From Pieris napi (taxonomy: Eukaryota > Arthropoda > Insecta > Lepidoptera > Pieridae), in contig NC_062256.1 of assembly GCF_905475465.1 (NCBI RefSeq), positions 6,519,662 to 6,583,661 on the forward strand: a DNA stretch of 64,000 nucleotides, in the 5' to 3' direction. The notes below the pieces were generated by a model. The model was not told the DNA's origin, ran no database searches, and saw only the letters and a list, made by a program, of their open reading frames with translations. Shown one piece after another: positions 33,241 to 45,130 of this stretch. The translations under genes and the position numbers were made by a program. The stretch's first letter is position 1, and every line of letters starts with the position of its first letter.

Positions 33241-34344
33241 AAATAATAATTTATATGTTTTTATTTTAAAAAACTTGCCAACGATCAGCACACTGATACA
33301 TTGGTACAAGAAAAATAAAGTACAATATGTGACATAGCAAACATAACAAAAACAAAAATATATAAAATTTAAGGAAAATTGATTTAAAAGTGTGTAAAGC
33401 AACTATGGATACAGACCTAACTCGTTTATCAGAATGCTCAATCTGGATTTCGGTGAGTTTTGGCCAAAACGCGTTCTTTTTATTCAAATGGAATGTTTTC
33501 TTTATTGATTTTAACCAAAAGAAATGGACTGTTTTCGATAAAAACCTATTTAATATTTCACTTTAGTACTCGTGACTATAGTTATACGTATAAAATACGG
33601 GTAAAATAAAAAGCGTTTTATTAGGGATATCCCCATGTAAATATATTATAAGTAAATAAGTCGTTATACAGGTTTGTCAAAATAACATTTATCCGCCTAA
33701 ATTTAGAATGAAAAGGAATATAAGAAAAGCACTTTCGTATCTCATCTAAAAATATCCCTAATACCTTTGAGTACAATCGATACCTGAACATCCCAAGCAA
33801 ACACGTATCAGAGGATTACTCGGCCTGTTTTTATAAATTCAAATTGTGTTCCAAAATCCTTTTACTCTACCGGATGTACAATCACAATAATAAGACACTT
33901 ATCTGTATTTTATAGAATTGTGCAAAGAAATCAGAAGTAAGACCGATAGAGCAAGACGGATGGTGAATCTTCTTTAAGTATCTTTTAAACAATGACTCAA
34001 CAGGCTAGTTCTCTAGCATTAGTGAACTGGTGAGCTGTGGAATCGACTTCCAGTCGTTCCTGGAAAATACAATATGCTTTTAAAAAGGGCATACTCCTCT
34101 CATAAAGGCTTGCAACGCACCATTAACATGGTGTCTATAGACTGCGGCAGCAGCTATACATACTCCGTAGGCACATTTGTCCACATATCCTTACAATATA
34201 TGTTAAATATATTATTAGCAGTGGCCGTCCACCTTGCGAACGTTAAAGACAAGTAGATGTATGTATATGTAAGTATGTACATATGAATCGTGGTAAACTG
34301 TTTCCAGCATAAATAGTTCAACTGTGTTTTAGTTGGAGGCAAGT
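33241..34344. other. Unassigned, with a very decayed CR1-like tail
   Basis: 34020-34125 has scattered matches to the CR1/Jockey-like tail (AATCGACTTCCAG, GGCTTGCAACGCACC). Nothing else seen. Confidence 0.3.
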
Positions 34345-34611
34345 TGACGACTCATTGGTCTAGTGGTTAGTACTAGGAATCCATGGGTCCCGGGTTCGAT
34401 CCCGGCTGAGACGATCATCGATGTGATGATCATTTGGTGTTGTGCTTAGGTCTTGGGTGTTTAAATATGTATTTATATGTCTATCTATCTATAATATGTA
34501 TGTATATCCGTTGCCTAGTACCCATAACACAAGCTTCACCAGCTTAGCATGGGACTAGGTCAATTGGTGTGAATTGTCTAAAAAAAGCAAAAAAAAAAAG
34601 AAAAAAAAAGC
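34345..34611 (+). mobile_element. tRNA-derived SINE, family 1 (copy 2)
   Basis: It is co-linear with 3140-3400 but lacks about 10 bp of the tRNA-like head between GTTAGTAC and GAATCCATGGG. It ends in an A-rich tail of about 35 bp. Confidence 0.85.
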
Positions 34612-36137
34612 ATTAGGTTTTCTTAAAGCAGAATTATTTTTTTACAAGTTCGAAGCTGATTTTATGAGAACAATTTTCTCCTAAATAAAATACATATGTA
34701 AATGCGTTATGTAAAGGGTTCATCTCATTTATTCCCATATATTATTTACGATTCTGGCAATAGGATAAGATCGAATGTCGATACACCCAATATTGTCTCG
34801 CATTACTATTGTTGGAGAATAATACGAAAATTGCTCGCAAGCCTGGCGGTGTTTTGTTCAATCGAGACATGTGAAGAGTCGACTGAGAATAAAGAAATTT
34901 GAACCTTATACCGAAGACATAAGATTTACTTTTATTTTAGCATTATTATTTATATCGCTAAGGAATTACGGATAATCTCAATTCTTAAAAATTTATTGCA
35001 ATCAACTTGCGATGTGTTTGGGGTAAATTTAATCAATTTTCTTTCGTATTGTAGTTTTATTACACATAGATATGGAACGGAACTATAGTTCTTAGTTGCC
35101 TCATTGTTAAAGATAGTTAATAGTTAATTTTAACTAGATTTTTTAATGAGAAATCTTAAGAATATTAAGTTAATAATAAAGGATGTAATTATAAGTCAGA
35201 ATCTGAAATTTCATTCAACGAAATTTTATAGTTTTAACTTGAGTGTAAATAATGTTGACAGAGCATTAATTTAACTAATGTAATTAAATAGAATTATTAT
35301 TATCCATTACGGGGTACAGATTTCGGCAAATATCTTGAACAAATGTTCTTGCCTACGCAGAAGCGATTTTTAGGTAGTGGTGCGCGGCGGCGGGAGAGTG
35401 ACGTGTCGATCGCGTGATTGGTAAATCAGTTGACGTTTGTATCCCGCGATGAGCAAACTTTCCCCCACTCCCTTGTTTAATGCTGAAGAAGTTTTCCGGT
35501 ATCTGTATGAGTAGACACAGTTCTATATCTGTCCTATTGATAGTTTTTAAGACAAGGAAATGTTTAACTCGAACTTTAAACTTCAAAACCACGACACCGA
35601 GAACACAAGTACCTAATATTAATCTCAACGTATAAAGGCTAAAAATGTATTAATTAACAACAAATCTTGTTGAAAGACGTTTATAAGTAAAGGGGTGCTA
35701 ATAACTCAGAGTTAATCACTGAAGGGCATGGATACAGTTTAAACACAAATATTAATTAATGCGGCTATTCCGGGTTACTTAATTCCAGAAGTTGGTCGTA
35801 TCTGAATAAACAATCAAACTTCGAATGTCCCAACTCCAATGTTTGTTCGAGAGCAATTGGGTCTCATCTCGATAGGACTATAGTCCCTACAGTACACGAA
35901 TTATTAATATCTAGCTTCCAGCTTCTCTAATGGTCGGTGCAATGATAGCGCGTTTTAGAGTGTGTGCAGCGCCATCTGTAAGTGTCTAAGTGTAAGTGTC
36001 TTTTACGAAAATACCGAATTTATTAGATTACTTAAAATTTATTGGAACGAAGTTCCTTATCGCGCGTTGTGAAAGAGGGCTAGACGGAAAAAATTCTTAG
36101 GAAAAGTTGTCACGACACTTTTTTGCTATTTGCTATA
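34612..36137. other. Unassigned, with GC-rich patch and low-complexity stretches
   Basis: 35370-35470 is GC-rich (GCGCGGCGGCGGGAGAGTG) in an otherwise AT-rich region and unrepeated in the window, so it is a possible host promoter or exon. 35935-36110 (GGAACGAAGTTCCTTATCGC) may belong to a further dispersed repeat, but there is no second copy here. Confidence 0.3.
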
Positions 36138-36231
36138 ATACACCGGTTCTCGTCCGATCACCAAAGCTAAGCAACGCCAGGCGAGGTCAGTACTTGGATG
36201 GGTGACCGCCTGGGAACAGTTTCAGTTTTTT
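36138..36231 (+). pseudogene. 5S rRNA-derived sequence
   Basis: CGGTTCTCGTCCGATCACC, AAAGCTAAGCAACG, GGTCAGTACTTGGATGGGTG and ACCGCCTGGGAACA match the middle and 3' part of animal 5S rRNA, including the internal polymerase III control region. About the first 24 nt and the last 15 nt of a 120-nt 5S gene are replaced. A T6 run (36225-36231) follows, as in a polymerase III terminator. It is a pseudogene or the head of a 5S-derived SINE. Confidence 0.85.
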
Positions 36232-37066
36232 AATAACTGTTTCTAACTACATCTAATCAAACGTCAGCAAAAACAAGTTATACTTAAATTAACTTCTGGT
36301 AAGACATACTAATTTAACGCTGCAGAAAATATTTAAAAAATCATAAAATTGATTCAAAATTTATATTAAAAAAAAGTCATGCATTAATATGCCTTTATAA
36401 GGGTTTCGATAATCAATTAAATTTTTGAGTTGGAAATCAGAGAAGTCATTTCTATGACATCAAGCCCACAGATATAACATAACTAGTTGAAATTGTTTCA
36501 TCAATGAGTTTTGCTCTATGGTAGCATTATTTATCTGTAGCAATGCCCGCGACAGCGCATCTGTGAGAATAAGCTAGGTTTTGGCGCCATCCGCACTTTT
36601 TGTACTAATTAATTTCGTTTATGTCTGACAGTTGTGAATGTGTAAAAGACGCGTACTACGTTTTTATCACCATTTGGTAATTATTTTTAGTTAAATCATA
36701 AAAATACACATTTGTTTTTATACTATTAGAATACGCTCTCTGCAGTCTGTAAGAATGTATTCCCATTTTATTCGTAATATTTAGTCCAGACTATCAAATT
36801 TTGACCTATGGGATTTATACCTAAGTCTCGACTTAACCCTAGTTAATTATAGTTAAAAGTTAATCTAATAGAATGGTACTTGATATGGGGCGTTAATGAA
36901 TGCAGTTATCGGTCAGAACCAACCAGCATGTGTTTGACGAACCATACAGAATGATAATTAAGCGATTATCAACATAATGTAAATTTCATCAGAAGCATTC
37001 ATTTGTTTATATTTATTTATCCAACGAACATAAACATATAATCCTTTATAATTTTTTTACAATATT
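36232..37066. other. Unassigned AT-rich stretch
   Basis: No repeat partner or coding sequence seen. Confidence 0.3.
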
Positions 37067-37435
37067 GTGAAGAACATAGACAAACATTTTAAATATTCAG
37101 GCTCATTAGAATGCCGATGGAGTCAGCAAGACTTATTATTTTTGCACGATATTCTTAATGGACGGATAGATAGCCCCTATTTGCTGCCCTTAATTTCGAA
37201 GAATCCCTCCACCGTAAACGGCAATACTTACAATTGTTCCATGTGCCTCGAACACGAATTATCTGCATATTTCGCCAATGTATCGGTTTTATCTAACTAT
37301 GTCACTAATTATAATGATGTTGATATTTTCCACCTCACCAAAGAGGAAACATTTAAAGAGGCGGGAATACTTTGACTATATTATACTATAGACCATATTA
37401 AGTATTAATTATTGTTTAATGTAAAATTAGTTTTT
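37067..37435 (+). pseudogene. LINE reverse transcriptase C-terminus ('FHLTKEE' family), split by a MITE
   Basis: The open frame is 102 codons: ECRWSQQDLLFLHDILNGRI near the start, then LLPLISKN, and VDIFHLTKEETFKEAGIL at the end. The 'DLLFLHxLLNGxI' motif is typical of the end of Jockey/CR1-type reverse transcriptases. The 3' untranslated region is interrupted at 37436 and resumes at 37880-38035, matching the uninterrupted copy at 44815-45130 in reverse. It is 5'-truncated and inactive. Confidence 0.75.
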
Positions 37436-37436
37436 T

Positions 37437-37868
37437 GAAGTTATACTTCTTTAGGCGCGTTATGAAAAATTTATGAGAGTGAAATTTTACGATGCGCGCG
37501 TACCGTGACACAGAATTAACAGAATGAAGTTAGTGGCGCATGTTGGCACGCACGCCGCCTTTGTTCACTGTGTATTTATATTTATAATATTTATCCACAT
37601 GCTTTGAGTTTCTACATTTAAAACATGTGGTTTCATTTTGTTTTCATAATACAAGTGCGAATTTTATATGTGCGTCTGAATTATAATCAGAAGTGATTTA
37701 AATTGAATATTTAAATCAATACTAATTAATATCAGAAAATATTTGTGAAAAAAACTGTGCTCATCAACCTTCCTAAGTGCTTCAATACAATTGAGGTTAA
37801 CTATCCGTATGTATTATTAATAATGCCAAAGAAGTATAACTTCCTACGCGCGTACATTACACGCACCC
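37437..37868. mobile_element. MITE of the GAAGTTATACTTC family inserted in the LINE tail
   Basis: The left end GAAGTTATACTTCTTTAGGC and the right end GCCAAAGAAGTATAACTTCC with ACGCGCGTACAT match the family. The central part (37550-37800) differs from the other copies. Confidence 0.75.
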
Positions 37869-37879
37869 TTTTTTTTGTT

Positions 37880-38035
37880 TCTTTTTGTCTATTAATGTAC
37901 TTATGTTTTCTGTTTTATATATCTTGTATATCTATGTAATCTGTTTTGGCTTTGTATATTGTCTAAGTATTTTTATAATATGTATGTTAGATGTAAAATT
38001 ACTTATACGAATAAATTAATGAATGGATCGAAAGG
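37880..38035 (+). repeat. LINE 3' tail, continuation after the MITE
   Basis: GTCTATTAATGTACTTATGT, then GGCTTTGTATATTGTCTAAG, match the reverse complement of 44830-44945, ending AATAAATTAATGAATGG. Confidence 0.75.
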
Positions 38036-38436
38036 TTTAAAAATGGAATTAATTCACAATTTTAAAATTGGAATAATGTTTTAAGAGTCGTATAAAGAAA
38101 AACAGAGATCCCTGAGCACGCTAACAATAATACATTGAATGGAAAAATTATGCAGCAATTCCGAAGAAAGGAAAACATCGATCGAATAGCAGCAGCAATC
38201 CTCCGTAACTCACATTATCGTATAACGTATACGAATACTTGAGAACTATCGTAAAGATTGTACTAAGGGCCTATTGGAGAGTCTGCGTGTACAGGCAGAC
38301 AGTGTAGGTACTACACCGACCGAGCGCTTCATACAAAATTAACTCTATTGTAAATGAATGCTTTTGTGTAACATGTAAGTGAATATAGGATTTTGTGAAT
38401 AATGAATGAAGGTTTAAAATGCTTTATATTCTGATT
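38036..38436. other. Unassigned
   Basis: No recognisable feature. Confidence 0.3.
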
Positions 38437-38742
38437 CTTAAAAGGCCGTTTACGCACTCGCGAGCCATCTAGTATTAAGAATGTCCATTAGCTATCACTT
38501 AACATCAGGTGAGCCTTCTCTGTTATATATTAAAAATGCTATAATTATTCAATCTATGAAATAAATACACACATATAATTAGGTATATATATACATGTGT
38601 GTGAATCGAAACTTTTATAAACAACGAACGAAGGTTTATACCGCTTTAAAGTTATTATGATTCTTAAAAGGCCGGCAACACACTCGCGACCTCTCTCGCA
38701 TTGCGAGTGTCCATTGGCTATCACTTAACAACAAGTGAGTCT
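38437..38742 (+). repeat. Two decayed CR1/Jockey-like LINE tails in direct order
   Basis: 38437-38520 and 38662-38742 both read TTCTTAAAAGGCCG, ACTCGCGA and TATCACTTAACA. The period is about 225 bp, with partly similar sequence between them (GAATGAAGGTTTA, AACGAAGGTTTA). This suggests a local duplication rather than two insertions. Confidence 0.6.
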
Positions 38743-38751
38743 GCTGCTCGA

Positions 38752-38952
38752 TTCCATGGGTCCCGGGTTCGATCCCCGGCTGAGACGAACATCGATGTGA
38801 TGAGCATTTGGTGTTGTGCTTAGGTCTTGGGTGTTTAAATATGTATTATATGTCTATCTATCTATAATATGTATGTATATCCGTTGCCTAGTACCCATAA
38901 CACAGCTTAGCATGGGACTAGGTCAATTGGTGTGAATTGTAAAAAAGAAAAA
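38752..38952 (+). mobile_element. tRNA-derived SINE, family 1 (copy 3, 5'-truncated)
   Basis: It starts at TTCCATGGGTCCCGGGTTCG (B box kept, A box lost), directly after a LINE tail. The body and end match the other copies. Confidence 0.85.
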
Positions 38953-39344
38953 CCAAACCGAAACAGTTATTTTACCATACTAAAACAAAATGTGAATGAA
39001 GTGGTAAGAAAATACACTAAAGAATGGTTTACGTAGTAACCCTGCTGGTTGGTTCGTAACAAGTATTAATTTATAATTAGCAACTGAGCACTCTTGTGAA
39101 TACAAAGCCACTTTTTTATGTCTCGACGCTCAGACTGGTACGAGTTCATTTATTAAATTAACCGAGAATTTAATTCCGTTTTAATTAATTTTTGAATAAA
39201 GTGTGATGAGAGTATAAAAGTTCTAGTTAGAGGTATATGTATCGTATTTGACCAACAAATTATTCACATAGGTACATACGGGCCACCGAAATTATTTTAC
39301 TAATTTTTTTGTCATCTTTCGGGATTTCATTTCAATTGTATACC
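38953..39344. other. Unassigned AT-rich stretch
   Basis: Nothing recognised. Confidence 0.3.
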
Positions 39345-39770
39345 GGTTGATCCCTGATAATGATCCCTTGGCGTTGCGTAGAGATGTGGGGTCACTCTGC
39401 ATCTTCTACCACATTTACCATGGAGAGTGTTCAGAGGAGTTGTTCGGATTAATACCTGCAGCGAGTTTCATCATCGGACGTCGAGGCAGAATACGAAATT
39501 CCACCCGTATCACCTCGACGTCCGCCGTTCCACAACTGAGCGTTTTTCAAGGCAGTTTTTGCTGCGCACCACCACTATGTGGAACCAGCTGCCCACTGAA
39601 GTATGTCCGAACCAATTTGACTTAGGGTCCTTCAAGAAAAGAGCGTACCAATTCTTAAAATGCCGGCAACGCACTCGCGAGCCCTTTGGCATTGAGAGTG
39701 TCCATGGGCGGCGGTATCACTTAACATCAGGTGAGCGTCCTGCCCGTTTGCACCCCGTTCTATATTTAAA
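39345..39770 (+). pseudogene. CR1/Jockey-like LINE reverse transcriptase C-terminus, best copy
   Basis: In two overlapping frames: LALRRDVGSLCIFYHIYHG, ECSEELFGLIPAASF, then FHPYHLDVRRSTTERFSRQF, LLRTTTMWNQLPTEVCPNQF and LGSFKKRAYQFLKCRQR. This is the thumb and C-terminal region found at the end of many lepidopteran CR1/Jockey-like polyproteins. One frameshift near 39470 breaks it. The tail has GGTATCACTTAACATCAGG and an A-run. At least a dozen shorter pieces of this family lie in the window. Confidence 0.85.
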
Positions 39771-39889
39771 AAAAAAGGCTAGGCTTCATTTTTTTTTTTT
39801 CATATTGCATTAGCTCTGATATTTTACTTGACACCTGTACACATGTTAAACACAAAACTCACCTAATTGTTAAACTATTCTCGAATCTA

Positions 39890-39962
39890 ATTAGACATAA
39901 AATTTCATCAAAATCGGTAAGCCCTTTACGAGGATAACAAACGCACAGAAGATATATAAAGA
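39890..39962 (-). mobile_element. Helitron end fragment
   Basis: AAATTTCATCAAAATCGGT followed by CCCTTTACGAGGATAAC has the form seen at 44735-44775 in another Helitron copy. Confidence 0.4.
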
Positions 39963-40070
39963 CAAGTAAGTGATCAGCCTGTGTCTGACGTATTAATGTT
40001 TTAGTTTAAAACATGACGGATTTCCAGAGATACCTTCACCGAAAGAGCATATTATGTATGTGTTTAAGAC
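39963..40070 (-). mobile_element. tRNA-derived SINE, family 2 (decayed)
   Basis: AAGTAAGTGATCAGCCTGTG, then GTCTGACG and ACCTTCACCGAAAGAGCA, follow the order of 46877-47148 with many changes. Confidence 0.5.
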
Positions 40071-41074
40071 AAAAGGAAAGATAGGCAGATTAGAAAATGT
40101 CAAAACAAAGGCATGCAATGTGACCGGCCTATCTCTACTTAATATTTTAGTGTTGTTTTTACTTTCAACTGAAGAATAGAACCTTCTTTAGCCCTTTGGC
40201 ATACTCCAATCTTCTTTATTAGCGCCTTGTTTAAATTCCACCTTTGATAGACATGGACATCCATGAATGTTCTTATACTAAAGTTAAGGTCGGATTTCAG
40301 ATCTTCTTTTAATGCCCAAAATTTACTCCATGCAATTTATTCTTCTGGTGGCGTTAAACGTATAGCTTAAGTAATTAGTTCCAAGCGAAATCAAGGGTAG
40401 TGCAGACAAATTTGATTATTGATATTCTTCAATGAGTATTGGTAACCCAAATTTGTGTCGCGTACTAGGGATGAGAGAACCACATCAGGATTGGTACTGC
40501 TGGAAGTTACAGATTAACAGTGCTGGTACCAGAGATGGCAGAGATAGAACAAATAAGATTTGCTTGCTCACTTGTCATTATGTTAAACTAGCTGTGACCC
40601 GCGGTTTCAAATACCTTGGTTATAGAAATTTGTCACGCTAAAGCATGATGCTAAATAACTGTGCTATCAAGCACATAAAGGTCATTACAATAAATTGTAG
40701 AAAAGTAAGTGTTGTCTTAGTAAAGACACATGTATATATAAAAAAAAATTACAATAAATGCCAGAGTTTCCTGAGAAACGTTCAATCAAACTTCAGAATG
40801 TTTAGTCGATGACCAAAATATTGAACTATCTCTATGGAATACATTTTAACATATAAATTACAAAACCTTGAGTTTTCAACTCGACGCAATATTGATGTCT
40901 GCGCCACGCCCACCTGGGATGTTATGAGTCCCCTTTTAATTCTATTATTCGTTCGGCCTCTTTGCAATATAACGTATCAGGCTCTGCAACTTCAACAACA
41001 AAAGAGATGCCAGAATATGTCTGCGCAACCAGCTATCAAATATTACAGTTACTACATAAACTAAAAAAATAAAT
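40071..41074. other. Unassigned, with one Helitron-end motif
   Basis: 40586-40640 begins ACTAGCTGTGACCCGCGG, a minus-strand Helitron 3' end. The remainder is unassigned. Open frames at 40432 and 40834 have no recognisable domains. Confidence 0.35.
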
Positions 41075-41455
41075 ATAAAATCGGTTGTCTGTAAAGTCGG
41101 TTTACTGACGATAGTTGAACGTGACAACGTCATAAGAAAATACTGATGGAATGGTTTCATTTTTCAAAAGAAAATTTTAATTTTATACTTGACGAAAACA
41201 TGTAAATATATTATTGTATAGCAGCTGTCCACGCGAACGCATCGCTCACTCAAGTAGGAGAGAGCCAGATGTCGAACGCTGACGAACGCGGAGGCCGATT
41301 GTGCCTCTTTGTCGCTCGTTCCGTGCTCTCGCTTGCACTTCAAGCCTTAAATGGAACGCCTCAGAGCGAGGTAACGCCGCATGAGTCATGTTTTTTCGTG
41401 CGTGCAGCCGGCTCCATCGAATTATAAGACGTTGTCACGTCAATATACTAAATTA
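41075..41455. mobile_element. MITE-like element 'GTAAAGTxGGTTTAC' (copy 1)
   Basis: The left part CGGTTGTCTGTAAAGTCGG with ACGTGACAACGTC, and the right part GACGTTGTCACGTCAATAT, form inverted motifs. The interior is GC-rich with short CTCGC/GCGAG repeats. A similar arrangement is at 61998-62395. The class is unknown. Confidence 0.6.
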
Positions 41456-42344
41456 GAATAAAATATATTTTTTTTATTTCCTTGAATATAAAAAAGAATG
41501 TGTGGCCCATACTTTTATACTTATGAGATTTCAATAAGAATATATCAAGCATGAGACATCTATTCTGTCCTATGACTTACTTGAATTAAGGTCCTACGTC
41601 CCCGAGGTGGGGCAGAGGGCATCTAGCGTAGAAAACCAGATCGGGCCTTTTTTAGCATTGGAGTTCGAAGAATATGCTATAGTGGCTGATTTTGACTATA
41701 TATTTCCTGATATACAGAAAATCCTGCTATTACGCGGTAGACCCGGACAGCATTATAGGAAATCGCGTTGTTATTTTCTAACTCAGATTTTTTAGTTAAA
41801 TTTTATAACAACACAATTGAAACAGGTGCAAAGGTACGCAACTAATAATGGACTTGACAAATCATAATAAATTTCACACTACTGAAATATAACTTGAGAA
41901 TCTGCGATATAAGGGGGGAAATACCGCGTCATACTCGTATGGGGGACGGAAATCGCGTTTTACGAACACGCATTATATATTTACTGTGTTACCTTAAATA
42001 TATTTACTTTAGAAGACGTATAGAAACCCGTAATTTCTATACGTCTTCTGTTTCTTCTGTTTCTTTGTGAGTAAGTTCGACTTCAGTTGAGTTCGTACTG
42101 TTAGCTCGACTGACAACGCTTGGCTAAGATAAATTATGGATAAACAGATGCACTAACTTACTTTAATGGTTAGCTATCCATTTACAACTTTCCGAACGAA
42201 AATAATAATTTATAAATGATTCACTTCCAAGAATAAAATAATTGGCGGAGTTAGTGTAAGATTCATAGTCGGGACTGAGCCCTAAGTATGACTCGCGATG
42301 TCAAAGAGTTAATTGAATCTTGCCCTTGACTTAAGAAGTCTAAA
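41456..42344. other. Unassigned, with a perfect hairpin
   Basis: 42011-42049 is a 16-bp perfect stem (AGAAGACGTATAGAAA) around CCCGTAA. It is not followed by a clear terminator and its function is unknown. Confidence 0.5.
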
Positions 42345-42586
42345 ACCTTTTTTTTATCGCATAGGTGCAAACGGGCAAGATGCTTTCCTTATGTCCGCCC
42401 ATGGAACCTCTGAATGCCAGAGCGTTACCGGCCTTTTAAGAATTGTTACGCTCTTCTTGAAGGACCGTAAGTCGAATTGGTTCGCAAATACTTCAGTGGG
42501 CAGCTGGTTCCACATAGTGGTGGTGCGCAGAAACTGGCAAACACTCAGTTGTGGAACGGCGGACGTCGAGGTGATACGGGATATTT
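42345..42586 (-). pseudogene. CR1/Jockey-like LINE fragment (minus)
   Basis: It carries GTGCAAACGGGCAAGATGC, the TTCTTGAAGGACCGTAAGTC region, CAGTGGGCAGCTGGTTCCAC and ACGGCGGACGTCGAGGTGAT. This is the full reverse of 39515-39750, 5'-truncated. Confidence 0.75.
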
Positions 42587-43530
42587 ATTATTATTTATAT
42601 TATATAAATCTTATGATTTTCCTACTTTATACATGTTTGTACAGTGAAGGAAAATATCGAGAGGAAGCCGCCATTTAAACATTTATAAAGCCTACACAGA
42701 CTTTGTTCAGCTTACGCTAATCTGAAGTGACTTTTTTCTTAGTATAATAATAGAATTCGAAGTCTTTCTACGTTAAGAACTACTGGTCGTATTAAGAAAT
42801 GAGGCAAATTCTTACGTTTCGGTTTTCAAGAAATTGTTAATTGCCTATCTCGAACCTAATCCGCTGTTTTGCTGGTGATTTTTTTTCTGTGCTTAACATA
42901 AATTTATGCTATTTTTCTTTATCTTATATATATTTTAAGTGTATTTTTTTTTCTGGAACATTTATGTTTACCTAAATTGTCATATATTTTGGATAAAAGA
43001 GTTTTTAACATATACCGTAGATTACTATGTATGATGTGGTACACTTTAATAAAAAAATAATAAAGTTTTTCTTTCTTAATATTAGACTTAGATAATCGAT
43101 GATCATGCAGAAATGTCTCAAGTCTCATGGGGAAGTTATTCGTCGTAACTTTCCAACGAAGCAATTAGGAATTTCTTTATAAATGAATCGCTTTAAAGAA
43201 TAATTAAAAGAATGATAAATGTTTCGGAGACTTGAAAAGCGAGTCGAGTGAGGTCGGGAGGGCGTACAGTGGTTATGGAGTGTCTCTTCTAACACATTGT
43301 TTAGCATCATTGTCTGTGACTCTACAGCGCTCAACTTTTTATTTACACCCTAAGCGCCGAATTACGCTTCTTCACTGAATATGGGAACATTCAACCCTAC
43401 AATCTCAAATTACATACCGCGTTTACCCTTTCTTGTTCACCTTCAATTTCTAGGCTTTGTTGGAAACGACTATTATTTTTCTATAACTCAAATCAGGACA
43501 AATAACTGCTTGCTTTATATTTATAATTAA
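42587..43530. other. Unassigned
   Basis: AT-rich with no repeat partner found. Minus frames at 42919 and 43125 lack recognisable domains. Confidence 0.3.
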
Positions 43531-43531
43531 A

Positions 43532-43887
43532 CTAGCTGCCTCCGCGGACTTCGTTTCTCCTTAATGTGATTTTACTTAGCCTACCTTTTTAGTACATACC
43601 AACATGGAACATTTTGCTATTTGCTACCCCAGAGACTGTTCGGTTTTCTGGAATGAAAACTTTTTAGGTTTTTCTGTGAATTTTTCTCTATTCCGCATAG
43701 TTCAAGTCATAAGATTTTAATTAACAAATAAAAAATAGGGGTTGATCGTAGAGGGGTGAAAATTAAGGGTTGTATGTATTTTTGTTTGCTATACCATAAT
43801 TTTTTATTATGAATATACATAAAAATATTCTTAAGAATCGGTCGAGCCGTTTCGGAGGAGTATGGGATCGAACATTGTGACACGAGA
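43532..43887 (-). mobile_element. Non-autonomous Helitron, nearly complete
   Basis: On the minus strand it begins TCTCGTGTCACAATGTTCGA and ends with a GC-rich hairpin region (CGCGGAGGCAG) and CTAGT. This gives TC at the 5' end, a 3' hairpin and CTAGT, the Helitron plan. It has no Rep/helicase. The same start occurs at 57959. Confidence 0.65.
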
Positions 43888-43976
43888 ATTTTATATATTA
43901 GATATAGTGATCTATGAAAAATAAGTCTGTATAGGATGGCGAACGGTTCCTTCAACTCAAGGATCCGCGACCAGTC

Positions 43977-44400
43977 TTAACCACTGACTGGCCCGAAGCT
44001 CTTGGTAACCTTCTGAAGTTCCTTCGGGGTGTTTTGGGGAGTGTAGCTTGGCCGGAATGGACTTTTTCCCACAACTAGCGCAAGGGCGTTTCCTGTAAGA
44101 CCTGTCGGACCATGGACCGTGGTGTGGTCGTCTGAAGGCAAGGACGGAAGCTCACTGTGCGAAGTAAGAAGTAAGGGACCTTGATCTGCTGGCTTAAGTT
44201 GGGGTTTCTTGTCAGCGCTCCCAAAGTTTCTCGTTCTCGGGCCAGAAGATGCCCAGAATAAGGCGAAGACAGCCGTTGATGAAGACTTGGAGTCGGTGCA
44301 AGATGCCTTTGGTGACTTTCCACGTTTCACACCCATAGAGATCCATCTGTGTGTGTGTGTGTGTGTGTGTGGTATTGTGTATACACAAACAATAAAACAC
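43977..44400 (-). pseudogene. RTE-like LINE fragment with CA microsatellite
   Basis: The minus strand at 44400-44212 encodes MDLYGCETWKVTKGILHRLQ, then VFINGCLRLILGIFWPENEK, LWER. The YGCETW and C-L-R-x-I-L-G-I-x-W-P motifs are those of the region after the reverse transcriptase palm in RTE-like polyproteins. A (GT)n run at 44346-44373 adjoins the start. Downstream the frame is broken (RSMVRQVLQETPLR). The overlapping 161-codon frame is not a gene. Confidence 0.7.
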
Positions 44401-44484
44401 TTGAAAACACAGAACACATAAGTTCGATCAGCATATTTTAATGAATGTGGTTGATTTGTCACTGTTTTATTTATTTATTTATAT

Positions 44485-44800
44485 ACTAGCTGATCCGGCA
44501 AACGTCGTTTTGCCATGTATATCATTTATAATAAAAAAATAGGGGTTGATCATAGAGGGGTGAAAATTAGGGGTTGTATGTATTTTTTAATGCTGTATCA
44601 TAAAAAAATAGAAATTAAAAATTTTGTCTAAAAAATAAAAATAAAAATTTAGGGGTGGACTACCCTTAACATCTGGCGGGCTGATTTGTGAATCTAAACC
44701 ATTCCCAGATCCCCTTGAAGACACACAAAAAATTTCATCAAAATTGGTCCAGTCGTTTAGGAGGAGTTCAGTCACATACACACGCACACAAGAAATATAT
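44485..44800 (-). mobile_element. Helitron, non-autonomous (minus)
   Basis: The plus strand starts ACTAGCTGATCCGGCAAACG, followed by the complementary CGTTTTGCC, giving a hairpin just inside the CTAGT end. AGGGGTTGATCATAGAGGGG is shared with 43738 and, reversed, with 58150. The 5' part has AATTTCATCAAAATTGGTCC. The start is worn. Confidence 0.65.
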
Positions 44801-44814
44801 ATATTAAGATTTAT

Positions 44815-45130
44815 TTAATTATTAGTAATCTTACAGCTAACATACATATTTTAAAACAAAACACTTAGACAATATACAAAGCCAAAATAGATTAAATAGA
44901 TAAACAATTTATACGAAACAGAAAACAAATAAGTACATTAATAGACAAAACTATAATATAAAGAAAACTGAAATTTAACTTTTGAAACAACAAATAATAC
45001 TTAATATTTCAAATCACATGTTAAACAAAATCTACTACTTTCTCACATCTTCTTTGGTGAGGTGGAAAACATCAATATCCTCATAATTGGTGTCATAGAC
45101 CCATAAATATATTCTTAATCAGTATAATGA
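44815..45130 (-). pseudogene. LINE 3' end, 'FHLTKEE' family (copy 3)
   Basis: The minus strand encodes VYDTNYEDIDVFHLTKED at 45110-45045, like the copy at 37067. The uninterrupted 3' untranslated region defines the empty state of the MITE site at 37436. Confidence 0.7.

Noticed and set aside
43977..44462. 161-codon minus frame with a His-Thr run
   Set aside because: It overlaps the RTE-like frame (YGCETW) in another phase and includes a CA microsatellite. It is a shadow frame.
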